The translations under genes and the position numbers were made by a program. Positions 62,501 through 63,189 of a DNA stretch of 64,000 bases are shown in pieces. Position 1 is the first letter of the stretch. Each line of letters begins with the position of its first letter. The stretch covers positions 63,536,813 through 63,600,812 of the forward strand of contig CM067306.1 of NCBI GenBank assembly GCA_034231615.1, read 5' to 3'. Under the pieces are notes generated by a model. The model saw only the letters and a list, made by a program, of their open reading frames with translations. It did not search any database and was not told the origin of the DNA. The stretch comes from Meghimatium bilineatum (lineage: Eukaryota > Mollusca > Gastropoda > Stylommatophora > Philomycidae).

Positions 62501-62591
62501 CCATTTCACCTACTTTTTTTTTACTTTTTTTCCTCAGAATCAATATAAATTGGCAGTAGCTGAAGCAGAGGTTGCTAAACTGAAGGCTAAG
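3212..62591 (+). CDS. PPP1R9: Neurabin/spinophilin-family PP1-binding scaffold, 10 coding exons, 3' end outside window
   Basis: Neurabins and spinophilin bind F-actin through the N-terminus, recruit protein phosphatase 1 through an RVxF motif, and use a PDZ domain and coiled coil to place PP1 at membranes, chiefly synapses and cell junctions. Seen here: exons at 3208-5604, 52791-52858, 54073-54218, 56003-56135, 57307-57427, 58279-58383, 59764-59905, 60108-60212, 61751-62035 and 62538-62591, giving 1,184 complete codons. The diagnostic block is [20 protein letters not shown] followed by ELEKRVE, then a PDZ domain with [10 protein letters not shown] and LIGREK, all close to vertebrate spinophilin as I remember it. 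All introns are GT-AG and phases are 2,1,0,1,2,2,0,0,0,0. The family continues with a long coiled coil, and neurabin-1 also has a SAM domain, so several exons lie downstream. Family assignment is firm. Orthology to neurabin-1 or spinophilin cannot be decided; most invertebrates have one gene. Confidence 0.96.
5770..5925. repeat. 16-17-bp tandem repeat
   Basis: Unit approximately tgtcctctcatgtgttatg, about 8 degenerate copies immediately inside intron 1. Related degenerate units resume after an inserted element at 6,090. Confidence 0.85.
5926..6085 (+). mobile_element. Element A (SINE-like), 5'-truncated copy
   Basis: Contains cacaacgcatttccattctc, tggactacatcctgct and gggagtttgagaatgaag, ending in a GAA run. 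It splits the surrounding 16-17-bp tandem array. Closest sister is the copy at 26,230. Confidence 0.75.
6090..6395. repeat. Degenerate TGTTATGTCCYCTCTTG array
   Basis: Continuation of the 5,770 array beyond the inserted element, more diverged. The overlapping open frames are repeat translations. Confidence 0.8.
6396..7020. other. AT-rich non-coding stretch
   Basis: A TATA/ACAT-rich microsatellite-like patch at 6,455-6,530, then no recognised feature. About 6,940-7,035 has three diverged copies of ttctcattgtcaaacattta. Confidence 0.5.
7021..8400 (+). mobile_element. Decayed LINE, RT and C-terminal tail
   Basis: Pieces in order: [20 protein letters not shown] then Y (RT block with IDYxKAF degraded to IDYAGSKG); [20 protein letters not shown] then SP (RT motif QGxxLSP); [47 protein letters not shown]; and [20 protein letters not shown] in the last frame. 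Order and spacing fit ORF2 of a non-LTR retrotransposon. The YADD-containing palm region is missing or unrecognisable. Frames are shifted several times. Confidence 0.88.
7906..8074. repeat. 18-bp minisatellite inside LINE, 9-10 copies
   Basis: Unit atatcagacaatatcgat, nearly perfect. It lies exactly between the codons for [14 protein letters not shown] and FEMKCY, where related LINEs have about ten residues. Because 18 is a multiple of 3 the flanking frame is preserved, giving an ISIYQT peptide repeat. Confidence 0.97.
8430..9705. repeat. 42-bp pyrimidine-rich minisatellite, about 30 copies
   Basis: Unit ataattgcttacttcttctc plus ctttctctctgtcacacatctcct. A variant with taatgtattagctcttctcc recurs at about 8,657, 8,968, 9,230, 9,408 and 9,672, marking higher-order structure. 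The + strand is strongly C/T-biased. Confidence 0.97.
9706..10274. other. Non-coding stretch with CT runs
   Basis: A CTCT-rich block at 9,718-9,745 and 9,902-9,945. No gene seen. Confidence 0.5.
10275..10482. repeat. (AAT)n microsatellite
   Basis: About 200 bp of AAT repeats broken by two copies of aactacaacaataatgagaa. The poly-Asn and poly-Ile frames through it are artefacts. Confidence 0.98.
10690..11480 (-). mobile_element. Decayed LINE, RT end and C-terminal tail
   Basis: Minus-strand pieces in order: [20 protein letters not shown] then [28 protein letters not shown] (thumb region with YLG), then a decayed RKxxxFGH-like stretch, [20 protein letters not shown], and [21 protein letters not shown]. 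The LNGRKLE...YLGSEI motif and GRPRxxWxDNIxEW-type tail are typical of LINE ORF2. At least three frame changes. Confidence 0.85.
11473..12505. repeat. 37-bp minisatellite, about 28 copies
   Basis: Unit cttcaaccgttcatcattga plus ctccccctgcatgttcc. A run of distinctive variants (ctctgtgtttctttc, ctgtgttccattc, cattggctccccctgcggg) occurs twice, 444 bp apart, which is 12 units. Its left edge lies at the 5' edge of the minus-strand LINE piece. Confidence 0.97.
12588..12672. mobile_element. Possible short hAT-type MITE
   Basis: The left end caaggcgttctgaacct and the right end aggttgagaacccccgatgg are imperfect inverted repeats resembling the CAGxGxTTCTCAACCT ends of hAT transposons. Only about 85 bp and no clear 8-bp target duplication. 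Confidence 0.35.
12673..13284. other. Non-coding stretch
   Basis: Short TA run at 12,680-12,696. Otherwise no recognised feature. Confidence 0.45.
13285..14012. repeat. 24-bp minisatellite, about 30 copies
   Basis: Unit atatcctagttacaagcttg plus ccctt, with c/a variation in TTACAAGC/TTACACGC and the terminal base pairs. The right half alternates ccgt and cttt variants. Confidence 0.97.
14092..14123. repeat. (GA)n microsatellite
   Basis: Short GA/GAGA run with one AA interruption. Confidence 0.95.
14315..14565. repeat. Dispersed repeat M, copy 1
   Basis: Shares acaaagtatacatcaagt, aaaatcagggagaaaaagtc and the downstream gatgatatcgatgagt with copies at 31,335 and 47,215. Ends include ttgactttt/aaaagtcaaa, an inverted pair, so it may be a MITE. 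Confidence 0.6.
14566..15060. other. Non-coding stretch
   Basis: No feature recognised. Confidence 0.4.
15062..15210. repeat. 36-bp minisatellite, 4 copies
   Basis: Unit catcctcttcatcattttgt plus agtgtatccatgacaa. The unit is a multiple of 3, so frames stay open on both strands. Confidence 0.95.
15357..18308. repeat. 22-bp minisatellite, about 134 copies, largest array in window
   Basis: Main unit gatatcttctcggatagatg plus tg. A second type gatagctatgaatatcttct plus ca is interspersed, and a tttcttctc/tatattctc variant marks subregions. The variant order around 16,287 recurs at 17,387, an 1,100-bp (50-unit) offset. The minus-strand open frame ([14 protein letters not shown] repeats) is an artefact. 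Confidence 0.98.
18340..18400 (-). mobile_element. Element A fragment
   Basis: Contains gttcgttctcaaactcctgc and accaggatgtagt, the 3' end of element A in reverse orientation, at the right edge of the big array. Confidence 0.6.
18405..18530 (+). mobile_element. tRNA-derived SINE fragment
   Basis: A diverged A box (ctggttagttaaac) and a good B box (gggttcgatccct) 40 bases apart, followed by gtcatgtttacaagcgcatt and a T run. The same post-B-box sequence is seen in reverse at 25,893. It is too degenerate to be a functional tRNA. Confidence 0.6.
18763..19265. repeat. Degenerate 57-bp tandem units
   Basis: Four units containing tctgaactgttcctagtaat and tctctgtcagtcagtctt up to 18,950, then two more at 19,165-19,265 after an unrelated insert. 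Confidence 0.7.
19266..20140. other. AT-rich non-coding stretch
   Basis: No gene seen. Includes gtgtgttagcatatgtgtgt near 19,697, echoed at about 20,300, which may be flanks of an inserted element. Confidence 0.4.
20145..20278. other. GC-rich block with repeated CCCGGAC/GTCCGGG motifs
   Basis: Within AT-rich sequence this block has ggacggtcggacggtcgggg, then cccggac three times and gtccgggg in inverted orientation. It looks like the ends of a small foldback transposon, but no family could be assigned. Confidence 0.4.
20900..21133. repeat. 29-bp minisatellite, 8 copies
   Basis: Unit gatacgtacagacgagaagt plus tggagtatc. The internal motif CGATACGTA is near-palindromic. The open frames on both strands are repeat translations. 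Confidence 0.97.
21150..21740 (+). mobile_element. LINE 5' end with repeated leader
   Basis: From 21,567 an ATG-started frame reads [14 protein letters not shown], the N-terminal strand of LINE apurinic endonucleases, then decays. Upstream, 21,150-21,550 carries 4-5 diverged units of about 70 bp (caatagaagttagaacattg, acagatggaaagtaagaccg). These may be the element's 5'UTR monomers (inference). Confidence 0.6.
21957..22142. mobile_element. Foldback MITE
   Basis: About 65-bp inverted arms: gaaaacggttgacgtttcga on the left and its counterpart tcgaaacctcaaccgttttc on the right, extending outward to aatgaataa/ttatttatt and inward to cgtttgaacga/tcgttcatacg. Central loop about 50 bp. No coding capacity. 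Confidence 0.8.
22355..22475 (+). mobile_element. Element A, 5'-truncated copy
   Basis: Shares gatatcgcagacaagctg, aaaccatgacacaaca, ggattgcatcctgataagca and agaagaagagt with other copies. Confidence 0.8.
22605..22675. repeat. 20-bp tandem repeat, 3 copies
   Basis: Unit gttgccatgttgctgcgcag. Confidence 0.9.
22743..23028. repeat. Degenerate 20-22-bp array
   Basis: About 13 diverged units of ctctatttcattgtgaacca type. Confidence 0.85.
23030..23373. repeat. 27/29-bp minisatellite, about 12 copies
   Basis: Unit agctatgtgacagtctatac plus actgtct, with a longer variant agatacgtgactcagtctat. The unit holds GACAGTCTATACACTGTC, an imperfect inverted repeat able to form a hairpin. Confidence 0.97.
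23374..24065. other. Non-coding stretch
   Basis: No recognised feature. A 130-codon minus-strand frame here has no recognisable domain. Confidence 0.4.
24066..24332 (+). mobile_element. Element A (SINE-like), near full length
   Basis: Blocks in order: tgatgccgaagaccgaaagg, gagcaaagaatagcaacact, tccatatagtcaaagtgact, catgctgaagtcggatgtgc, atcgcagcaaagctgtacac, ctacatcctgttcatttgca, gaaggaacgcagaa. The same order occurs at 32,251 and in reverse at 41,843 and 43,957. Confidence 0.85.
24652..25705. repeat. 32-bp minisatellite, about 32 copies
   Basis: Unit tttcattgacaggggaactt plus gtcatcatagtg. A variant with tttatttgacagaggaacta recurs at about 24,863, 25,022, 25,212 and 25,401; the last intervals are 189 bp, showing a higher-order unit of six. 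Confidence 0.97.
25706..25830. repeat. Degenerate edge of the 32-bp array
   Basis: Four increasingly diverged units (gacagaggaacaacct, gataggggaacaagttatga), typical of an array border. Confidence 0.8.
25893..26015 (-). mobile_element. tRNA-derived SINE, tRNA head
   Basis: Minus strand: A-box-like tgatagtggttacgcc, anticodon-arm-like tcctgttctgaagaggt, B box gggttcgattccggg, then gtcttgtttacgagttcact and a T run. Good cloverleaf potential but long arms and context point to a SINE head, same family as 18,405. Confidence 0.65.
26230..26392 (+). mobile_element. Element A, 5'-truncated copy
   Basis: tgccgaagacggatgtgctg, ggcaacgcatttccattctc, ggactacatcctgctggaaa and an end tgaagaagaagaa. Same subfamily as 5,926. 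Confidence 0.8.
26393..26804. other. Non-coding stretch
   Basis: No recognised feature. Confidence 0.4.
26805..27118 (-). mobile_element. Possible tRNA-headed SINE
   Basis: Minus strand has cgagttcaatccccgtc, a B-box-like sequence, 25 bases from a tRNA-like 5' part. Downstream tail includes cttgataaagtctttttgga. A-box not convincing. Confidence 0.45.
27322..27448. repeat. 15-bp minisatellite, 8 copies
   Basis: Unit catctacttttggca, keeping frames open ([10 protein letters not shown]). Confidence 0.97.
27449..29300. other. Long non-coding stretch of intron 1
   Basis: C/G homopolymer tract at 27,656-27,670 and a GA run at 28,577-28,598. No gene or recognisable element found in about 1.85 kb; the longest stretch of intron 1 without a clear repeat. 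Confidence 0.45.
29318..29662. repeat. Dispersed repeat N, copy 1
   Basis: Shares gagacctctgtacagaaagt, aaacatgaactgaaaaattg, gaatttcgttggtca and a ttttgacatgcgact block with copies at 39,345 and 46,086. Family unknown. Confidence 0.6.
29815..31012. repeat. 43-bp minisatellite, about 28 copies
   Basis: Unit aacgtttatattctaaagtt plus actctgaatgagtcaagacttgt. Variants aacg/actg and caaga/caaaa alternate in short patterns, so copies can be typed. Confidence 0.98.
31170..31315. mobile_element. Partial MITE arm
   Basis: Shares ggcacctattcac and a cagacagattta...gttcaactgg block with the arms of the MITE at 57,005. Only one arm recognised. Confidence 0.45.
31335..31640. repeat. Dispersed repeat M, copy 2
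   Basis: Contains acaaagtatacacacaatga, ccaatgggaatcatggagaa and aagtcaaatagctta, shared with 14,315 and 47,215. Confidence 0.65.
31935..32135. repeat. 62-66-bp tandem repeat, 3 copies
   Basis: Unit begins agcacagtttgtataagtgt and contains acttcaaggagacgggtttt. Confidence 0.93.
32251..32522 (+). mobile_element. Element A, near full length
   Basis: ttccggagcccgagagggag, gactaaggaggttatggggg, catgcttaagttggacgtga, atgacacaacacattccatt, tgctaatctgcaggagtttg and acgcagaagaag, in the same order as other copies. Confidence 0.85.
32523..33805. other. Non-coding stretch
   Basis: No gene or element recognised with confidence. Small open frames here have no family resemblance. Confidence 0.4.
33808..33895. 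repeat. 15-bp tandem repeat, 5-6 copies
   Basis: Unit of tatagaagaatgcgc type, degenerate. Confidence 0.85.
33965..35238. repeat. 18-bp minisatellite with short variants, about 1.27 kb
   Basis: Units gagaatgtgtgagtgtat (18) mixed with gagaatgggtgtat and gagaatgggttat. Purine-rich with very little C on the + strand. Confidence 0.98.
35239..36780. other. Non-coding stretch
   Basis: CA-rich run at 36,180-36,222. Otherwise no recognised feature; a 61-codon frame at 35,867 has no recognisable domain. Confidence 0.4.
36785..37258. repeat. 40-bp minisatellite, about 12 copies
   Basis: Unit caaataagcatactcgtgtg plus atggtacatcattggtagtt, alternating with the agtagtaccg variant. Confidence 0.98.
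37259..37638. other. T-rich degenerate repeats
   Basis: Three diverged units of cacgtttattttatctagtt type near 37,385-37,470. No gene. Confidence 0.5.
37639..37711. repeat. (AT)n microsatellite
   Basis: About 70 bp of pure AT dinucleotides. Confidence 0.98.
37925..38096. repeat. 16-17-bp degenerate array
   Basis: About 10 units of gtcagtgtgtcgtaccg type. Confidence 0.85.
38097..38850 (-). mobile_element. Decayed LINE, RT end and C-terminal tail
   Basis: Minus strand: [20 protein letters not shown], then [32 protein letters not shown] (after one frame change), [50 protein letters not shown] 21-bp tandem repeat (gctcctgcgctgtttatgtt) of four copies sits inside at 38,655-38,735. Same tail as the copy at 57,995. 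Confidence 0.88.
38851..39344. other. Non-coding stretch
   Basis: No recognised feature. Confidence 0.4.
39345..39570. repeat. Dispersed repeat N, copy 2
   Basis: Contains gtcgaatgccaaaaatagcc and ctttcaggtcatgtttgctt, matching 46,086 in reverse, and gtaaagacctttgtatagta resembling 29,318. Confidence 0.6.
39775..40025 (-). mobile_element. LINE C-terminal tail, third lineage
   Basis: Minus strand open for about 78 codons: [56 protein letters not shown]. The GHVLRxD...W.P.GKR.RGRP..T.RR pattern is a common LINE ORF2 end. Better preserved than the other fragments, so possibly younger. Confidence 0.82.
40026..41840. other. Non-coding stretch, possible decayed transposon
   Basis: No confident element. 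41,465-41,560 has a KGRPRS...KKWKRYIA frame that may be another LINE tail. Confidence 0.4.
41843..42119 (-). mobile_element. Element A, full-length copy with target-site duplication
   Basis: Minus orientation from ttcttcttctgcgttcgttc to ccgaaagcccgaagccgta-type 5' end at gggcttcggcattacacggg. It is flanked by direct repeats of atcctacgatac (left, ending about 41,842; right, 42,120-42,131). A 12-bp duplication plus a GAA-type 3' end supports target-primed retroposition rather than a DNA transposon. Confidence 0.85.
42120..42628. other. Non-coding stretch
   Basis: C homopolymer at 42,480-42,494. No gene. Confidence 0.45.
42629..43950. repeat. GTTGTTGCTGCAGTA-type array, about 1.3 kb
   Basis: Built of TTG/CTG/GTA trinucleotides in 9-15-bp units (gtagttgttgctgca, gtagttgttgttgct). 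Diverges after 43,690 into GTTATT runs. Multiple-of-3 units leave long open frames on the + strand (a 441-codon Ala/Val frame) with no start context or domain. Confidence 0.97.
43957..44215 (-). mobile_element. Element A, near full length
   Basis: gcgtttgttcttaaaatcat, aacaggatgcagtccgcaca, acacccgacttcaacttgga, ctccttagtcgcatctcacg and gttgctattctttgctttca match other copies. It interrupts the TTG-rich array, which resumes at 44,216. Confidence 0.82.
44216..44345. repeat. Resumed TTG/CTG-rich repeat
   Basis: gttgttgttgttgttgataa-type sequence after the inserted element A, presumably the same array. Confidence 0.8.
44346..45479. other. Non-coding stretch
   Basis: No gene or element recognised. 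Confidence 0.4.
45480..46085 (-). mobile_element. LINE C-terminus and 3' end, fourth lineage
   Basis: Minus strand open for about 80 codons: [60 protein letters not shown]. The RWAGHxVRMPD...LxxGxRxxGGxxKRYKDxLK signature is widespread in LINE ORF2 ends. Downstream decays into the same 3' sequence as 1,723 and 46,887; the block catttgttacatccactttt is present twice. Confidence 0.88.
46086..46262. repeat. Dispersed repeat N, copy 3
   Basis: gtaaacatgacctgaaaggc, gaatttcgttagccggtcat and ggcattcgactccaattatg match 39,345 in reverse. It begins exactly where the LINE open frame ends. Confidence 0.6.
46265..46470 (-). mobile_element. LINE 3' fragment
   Basis: gcaaatgtctttggacagtt and agtagatggttttgtcatct correspond to the reverse of the end of the fourth LINE lineage. 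Highly decayed. Confidence 0.5.
46480..47165 (+). mobile_element. LINE C-terminus and 3' end, split by a DNA transposon
   Basis: Left part has acaaggattcgttaaagatctcactg-type coding sequence (KDSLK equivalent); right part resumes with ataggagaggcatggcggtt, [20 protein letters not shown] and [10 protein letters not shown]. Same family as 45,480 and 1,723. The two halves are separated by the 362-bp element at 46,525. Confidence 0.8.
46525..46886. mobile_element. pogo/Tigger-like MITE, 362 bp
   Basis: Terminal inverted repeats begin CAGTCATCCCTC (left: cagtcatccctcagttatcg; right end: tagcgagggatgactg). TA follows on the right; the left flank is CA, probably a mutated TA. The ends resemble the CAGxCATxCCTC family of pogo/Tigger elements and contain the GCGATAAGTG/ACCGCGGA-like blocks. 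AT-rich centre, no coding capacity. Confidence 0.82.
47215..47312. repeat. Dispersed repeat M, copy 3
   Basis: gcacaaagttaccaatgaaa, ccatggggaaagtcaaataa and atcatttcgataagtcc match copies 1 and 2. Confidence 0.6.
47313..48130. other. Non-coding stretch with a hAT-like end
   Basis: aacaaaggtgggcaacccttt then tgtcggcggtcc at 47,868-47,905 resembles the left end of hAT elements (CAGGGGTGGGCAACC); the matching right end was not found. The 47,590-47,760 part has three loose repeats of acattacgccatacacatgt type. Confidence 0.4.
48140..49090. repeat. 29/34-bp minisatellite, about 31 copies
   Basis: Units gtaaatccagtatcgtgtat plus cctagtaac (29) and the longer form with gttgtaaat. The centre (48,720-49,020) is homogeneous 29-bp units; the edges mix both. 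Confidence 0.98.
49145..49542. repeat. 38-bp minisatellite, 10 copies
   Basis: Unit ttgacattaatgtttttata plus ttaagagccagttaaaac. Identical at the left, diverging to ttctgggcc and ttttgagcc types at the right. Confidence 0.98.
49543..49880. other. Non-coding stretch
   Basis: Two loose copies of ggtgaaatgtaagcgtacgg-like sequence at 49,573 and 49,635. No gene. Confidence 0.45.
49883..50115. repeat. 39-bp minisatellite, about 6 copies
   Basis: Unit gtcccttagacttttcactg plus ttgttagtgctgtgtgaag. Confidence 0.95.
50500..51092. repeat. Compound (ACT)n/(TGC)n/(ACA)n microsatellite
   Basis: Trinucleotide runs with a longer period visible as tattataactagattactac, which recurs at about 50,535, 50,648, 50,730, 50,840 and 50,928. 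So it is a higher-order repeat of about 85-110 bp. Confidence 0.95.
51093..51449. repeat. Degenerate left border of the 44-bp array
   Basis: Diverged units such as cccaataaccttcttgttta and cccgataaccttcctgttta with tcatctggtcacggacct, grading into the regular array. Confidence 0.8.
51450..52770. repeat. 44-bp minisatellite, about 24 copies, split by a SINE
   Basis: Unit cccaataaccttcccttata plus gcttcatctccagtcatagacttg. It is interrupted at 51,650-51,917 by a SINE and ends 20 bp before the acceptor of exon 2. Confidence 0.98.
51650..51917 (+). mobile_element. tRNA-derived SINE, complete
   Basis: Head gggagccacgtagcgcagtg then gttagcgcactggcttcaca: A box tagcgcagtggttagcgc, B-box-like gggttaattccc. 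Body includes gcaacgtctcccaggtcgac and cccagccttaaataggtact; tail is (TTTAC)3. Flanking direct repeats tagaattgccca and tagacttgccca are both array sequence. Structure is that of a pol III retroposon with a conserved central domain; family name not assigned. Confidence 0.9.
52791..52858 (+). CDS. PPP1R9: Exon 2, 68-bp linker exon (donor uncertain)
   Basis: Exon 1 ends in phase 2 and exon 3 begins in phase 1, so an exon of length 3n+2 is required between them. This segment follows a good acceptor (tttctatttggtttcag), is open in the right frame, and reads [23 protein letters not shown]. It ends at CTG|GTGACG, giving a Gly codon across the junction (SGEPLE). The donor is weak. A second in-phase candidate is ATG|GTCAGT at 52906/52907, which would add 16 residues and lies in the first copy of the adjacent minisatellite. 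Existence of the exon is well supported by phase; its exact end is not. Confidence 0.68.
52893..53558. repeat. 30-bp minisatellite abutting exon 2, 22 copies
   Basis: Unit gtcttgtctgatggtcagtt plus gcttgttgtg. A block of seven units (with gcgcttgtttgatg and gtatgatg variants) occurs twice at a 210-bp offset (53,129 and 53,339). Open frames [10 protein letters not shown] are repeat translations. Confidence 0.97.
53577..53737 (-). mobile_element. Element A fragment
   Basis: tcttcttcttcaaaagcatt, tctagagaatggaaatgcgt and acagtcggcacatctg match the 3' half of element A in reverse. Confidence 0.65.
53780..53975. repeat. Degenerate GTTNNTAGTCACTGTTTG repeats
   Basis: About nine units of ggttgttagtcactgtttct type of uneven length. 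Confidence 0.75.
54073..54218 (+). CDS. PPP1R9: Exon 3, PP1-docking exon
   Basis: Acceptor ttttacttctgacag ends at 54072 and donor AAG|GTACGG is at 54219. Residues 821-869 start [16 protein letters not shown], then a Glu/Asp run (842-848), then SKVCF with KVCF at 860-863. This is the RVxF-type PP1 catalytic-subunit docking motif; vertebrate spinophilin has RKIHF at the equivalent place. The acidic stretch just before it matches the family layout. A SINE-like element begins about ten bases after the donor. Confidence 0.93.
54229..54415 (-). mobile_element. Element A copy next to exon 3 donor
   Basis: catcttcattcgttctcgca, atcctgcttgttaacaggat and catatggcttctgggtcaac match the 3' part of element A in reverse. 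It starts about ten bases after the 5' splice site of exon 3. Confidence 0.7.
54598..54722 (+). mobile_element. LINE C-terminal tail, fifth lineage
   Basis: One frame reads [31 protein letters not shown], the GRPRRxWxxGV...DI...AV.LA pattern of LINE ORF2 ends. Confidence 0.65.
54850..55140. repeat. 42-bp minisatellite, 7 copies, made from a SINE segment
   Basis: Unit gttatggagttgcagagagg plus gattttgtagctgtgtgataaa. The last copy runs directly into gcatgctcttgttgtcatca. The single-copy relative gatttttgtagctgtgtgat plus aaaggcagaatgctcttgtt exists at 21,858-21,900. Confidence 0.96.
55141..55300 (-). mobile_element. tRNA-derived SINE
   Basis: Minus strand: A box tggtagagaggttaaagc, then ctcacacctgtgaggt and B box gggttcgatccac. 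Its distal part reads into the unit of the adjacent minisatellite, so that array lies within this SINE. Confidence 0.75.
55350..55818. repeat. 31-bp minisatellite, 15 copies
   Basis: Unit gttactggtctagctaggat plus aatgtactatt; agctagg and aactagg variants alternate. Confidence 0.98.
55805..55922. repeat. Inverted end of the 31-bp array (palindrome)
   Basis: ggtactggtttaactaataa on the left pairs with ttattaattaaaccagtaac on the right. The right arm continues aatagtatatcatcctagtt, which is the array unit in reverse orientation. Confidence 0.88.
56003..56135 (+). CDS. PPP1R9: Exon 4, spinophilin linker and start of PDZ domain
   Basis: Acceptor tctgtgctag ends at 56002 and donor AAAG|GTTAGA is at 56136. 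Residues 870-913 read [20 protein letters not shown] and continue through [20 protein letters not shown]. This is the most conserved stretch outside the PDZ core and, with exon 3, wraps around PP1 in the known spinophilin-PP1 structures (established knowledge). The last base starts the Gly codon completed in exon 5. Confidence 0.96.
56145..56285. repeat. 21-bp minisatellite, about 5-6 copies
   Basis: Unit cctagatgtgtgatacatgt plus g in intron 4. Confidence 0.95.
56530..56787 (+). mobile_element. LINE 3' tail, same family as 63,190
   Basis: ttactacttatgacgagaag, aaacttgaagatttagtaac, caccagaaaaatcaagggga and ctacccca-cttggcatggcac match the end of the LINE at 63,700-63,940 almost base for base. 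Confidence 0.85.
57005..57248. mobile_element. Foldback MITE with tRNA-like arms
   Basis: Left arm ggtagtagacagggtttgaa, ccaggtccattcagctggca, cctattcac; right arm in reverse agaaggcagaagatggaatt, tgaacaaggtccattcagct, aaccccttattcgcc. Arms about 65 bp, loop about 110 bp with a smaller internal inverted pair (ctgaactcgacc...attttgacc). B-box-like ggtttgaacc lies in each arm. Confidence 0.75.
57307..57427 (+). CDS. PPP1R9: Exon 5, PDZ domain core
   Basis: Acceptor tgtgtttccag ends at 57306 and donor CCA|GTAAGT is at 57428. Residues 914-953 contain the carboxylate-binding loop region [20 protein letters not shown] followed by [18 protein letters not shown]. Gly-Leu-Gly-Leu is the GLGF-type loop. 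The exon joins exon 6 inside the Gln codon of SNQIEVND. Confidence 0.97.
57435..57832. repeat. Degenerate 25-bp array in intron 5
   Basis: About 15 units of ggctggtgtgtatttgttct plus atgtct type. Open frames are repeat translations. Confidence 0.9.
57995..58128 (-). mobile_element. LINE tail, same family as 38,097
   Basis: gttgtcccgcttcctctagt, gacgtgtgcatgcattcttg and aatatttg match 38,160-38,210 with few differences, same orientation. Confidence 0.8.
58279..58383 (+). CDS. PPP1R9: Exon 6, PDZ domain second half
   Basis: Acceptor gtctgtgacag ends at 58278 and donor TCA|GTGAGT is at 58384. Residues 954-988 read [20 protein letters not shown] then [14 protein letters not shown], the beta-strand and helix typical of the neurabin PDZ. 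Phase 2 at both ends. Confidence 0.97.
58390..59605. repeat. 21-22-bp array with 64-bp trimeric higher-order unit
   Basis: Subunits gttacatctagtctgtctac, gttacatctagtctctcagc and gttacaactaagtctgtatg form a 64-bp trimer repeated about 11 times between 58,600 and 59,320. The edges carry simple unordered subunits. Fills most of intron 6. Confidence 0.97.
59764..59905 (+). CDS. PPP1R9: Exon 7, end of PDZ and charged helical region
   Basis: Acceptor tctctgtacag ends at 59763 and donor CAG|GTACAG is at 59906. Residues 989-1036 begin [20 protein letters not shown], matching the last PDZ strand and the post-PDZ helix of spinophilin, and continue with [19 protein letters not shown]. The exon ends in phase 0. 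Confidence 0.96.
59990..60098. repeat. Short tandem repeat in intron 7
   Basis: Three units of gtgtaatgtttgtccacatt plus t-rich spacer. The last one ends in the polypyrimidine tract of exon 8. Confidence 0.9.
60108..60212 (+). CDS. PPP1R9: Exon 8, variable acidic/His-rich linker
   Basis: Acceptor ttttttttcag ends at 60107 and donor AAG|GTATCT is at 60213. Thirty-five codons, phase 0 on both sides: [20 protein letters not shown] then [15 protein letters not shown]. It corresponds to the poorly conserved region between PDZ and coiled coil. Being phase 0-0 it could be skipped without frameshift. Confidence 0.9.
60245..60535. repeat. 25-bp minisatellite in intron 8, about 11 copies
   Basis: Unit atgtgttcactcgaggcatt plus caccc. 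Confidence 0.97.
60536..60934. other. Non-coding part of intron 8
   Basis: No recognised feature. Confidence 0.45.
60935..61075 (+). mobile_element. Diverged element A fragment
   Basis: ccatgcatgtcattagaggc, gactaaacaggttt and tatgctgaagt follow the order of element A 5' half. Confidence 0.5.
61445..61705 (+). mobile_element. Element A copy, broken
   Basis: atgctgaagtcggacggctc, atcgcagacaagctgtaaac and catgagataacacatcctgc; then after about 100 bp acatccggttaatctgcaag and gagagcagaaaaata. Lies 45 bp upstream of exon 9. Confidence 0.65.
61751..62035 (+). CDS. PPP1R9: Exon 9, linker leading into coiled coil
   Basis: Acceptor ttgttttcag ends at 61750 and donor GAA|GTAAGT is at 62036. Ninety-five codons, phase 0-0. 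It contains an acidic, Ser/Thr-rich stretch ([35 protein letters not shown]) and ends MYVKLKE. This aligns with the KFKELQIKHAVTEAEI junction of vertebrate spinophilin when joined to exon 10. Confidence 0.93.
62060..62245. repeat. Degenerate repeats in intron 9
   Basis: Units of gtgggatgtggttaggttgt plus gtggcagt, about 4 copies of uneven length. Confidence 0.8.
62538..62591 (+). CDS. PPP1R9: Exon 10, start of C-terminal coiled coil
   Basis: Acceptor tttttcctcag ends at 62537 and donor AAG|GTAAGA is at 62592. Eighteen codons, phase 0-0: [18 protein letters not shown]. The heptad-like pattern matches the coiled-coil entry of neurabins. Later exons are outside the window. Confidence 0.93.
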
Positions 62592-63185
62592 GTAAGATCT
62601 CTCACTTGACATGAATGAACTTCGCATATCCAAAAAATGTCTTGATGTCTAACATTTGGAGTCTAACATTTCAGTCTAGATATTAGAGTTTTCATATTTA
62701 CTACGAGTAAATACTAGAGTTTTAATATCTGATGTTGTGATGTCCTATGTGTGGAGTCATTAAGTGCTGATCAGAGTTTTAATATCTGATGTTGTGATGT
62801 CGTATGTGTGGAGTCAGTAAAGAGAGAGACAGCTCTGTTATTGAGAGAGAGGGCATAACATTATAGATCCAGGACAGCCTAGATACCCAGATTTCATCTG
62901 CTGGCAGTTGGACATCTGGACCATTAAAAACAGTAACAATCTATATATCTGGTTAGAATGGAGTTGTGAATACAGACTTGCTGTCTGGTTATGAATACAG
63001 ACTGTCTGTTTGATTGTGAATATAATCTTTCTGTTTGGTTGTGAATACAGACTTTCTGTTTGGTTGTGAATACAGACTGTTTAGTTATGTATATCCCCTA
63101 TATTGATTATAGTGGGATTAGTATATAATTTTTATTATATGTTATGCAAGCATTGATGGAGAGGTCAATATAATTACACAATGAC
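62592..63185. other. Intron 10 start, short repeats
   Basis: tagagttttaatatctgatg plus ttgtgatgtc is duplicated at 62,710/62,771. About 62,965-63,085 holds four units of gttgtgaatacagactttct type. No gene. Confidence 0.6.
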
Positions 63186-63189
63186 CTGT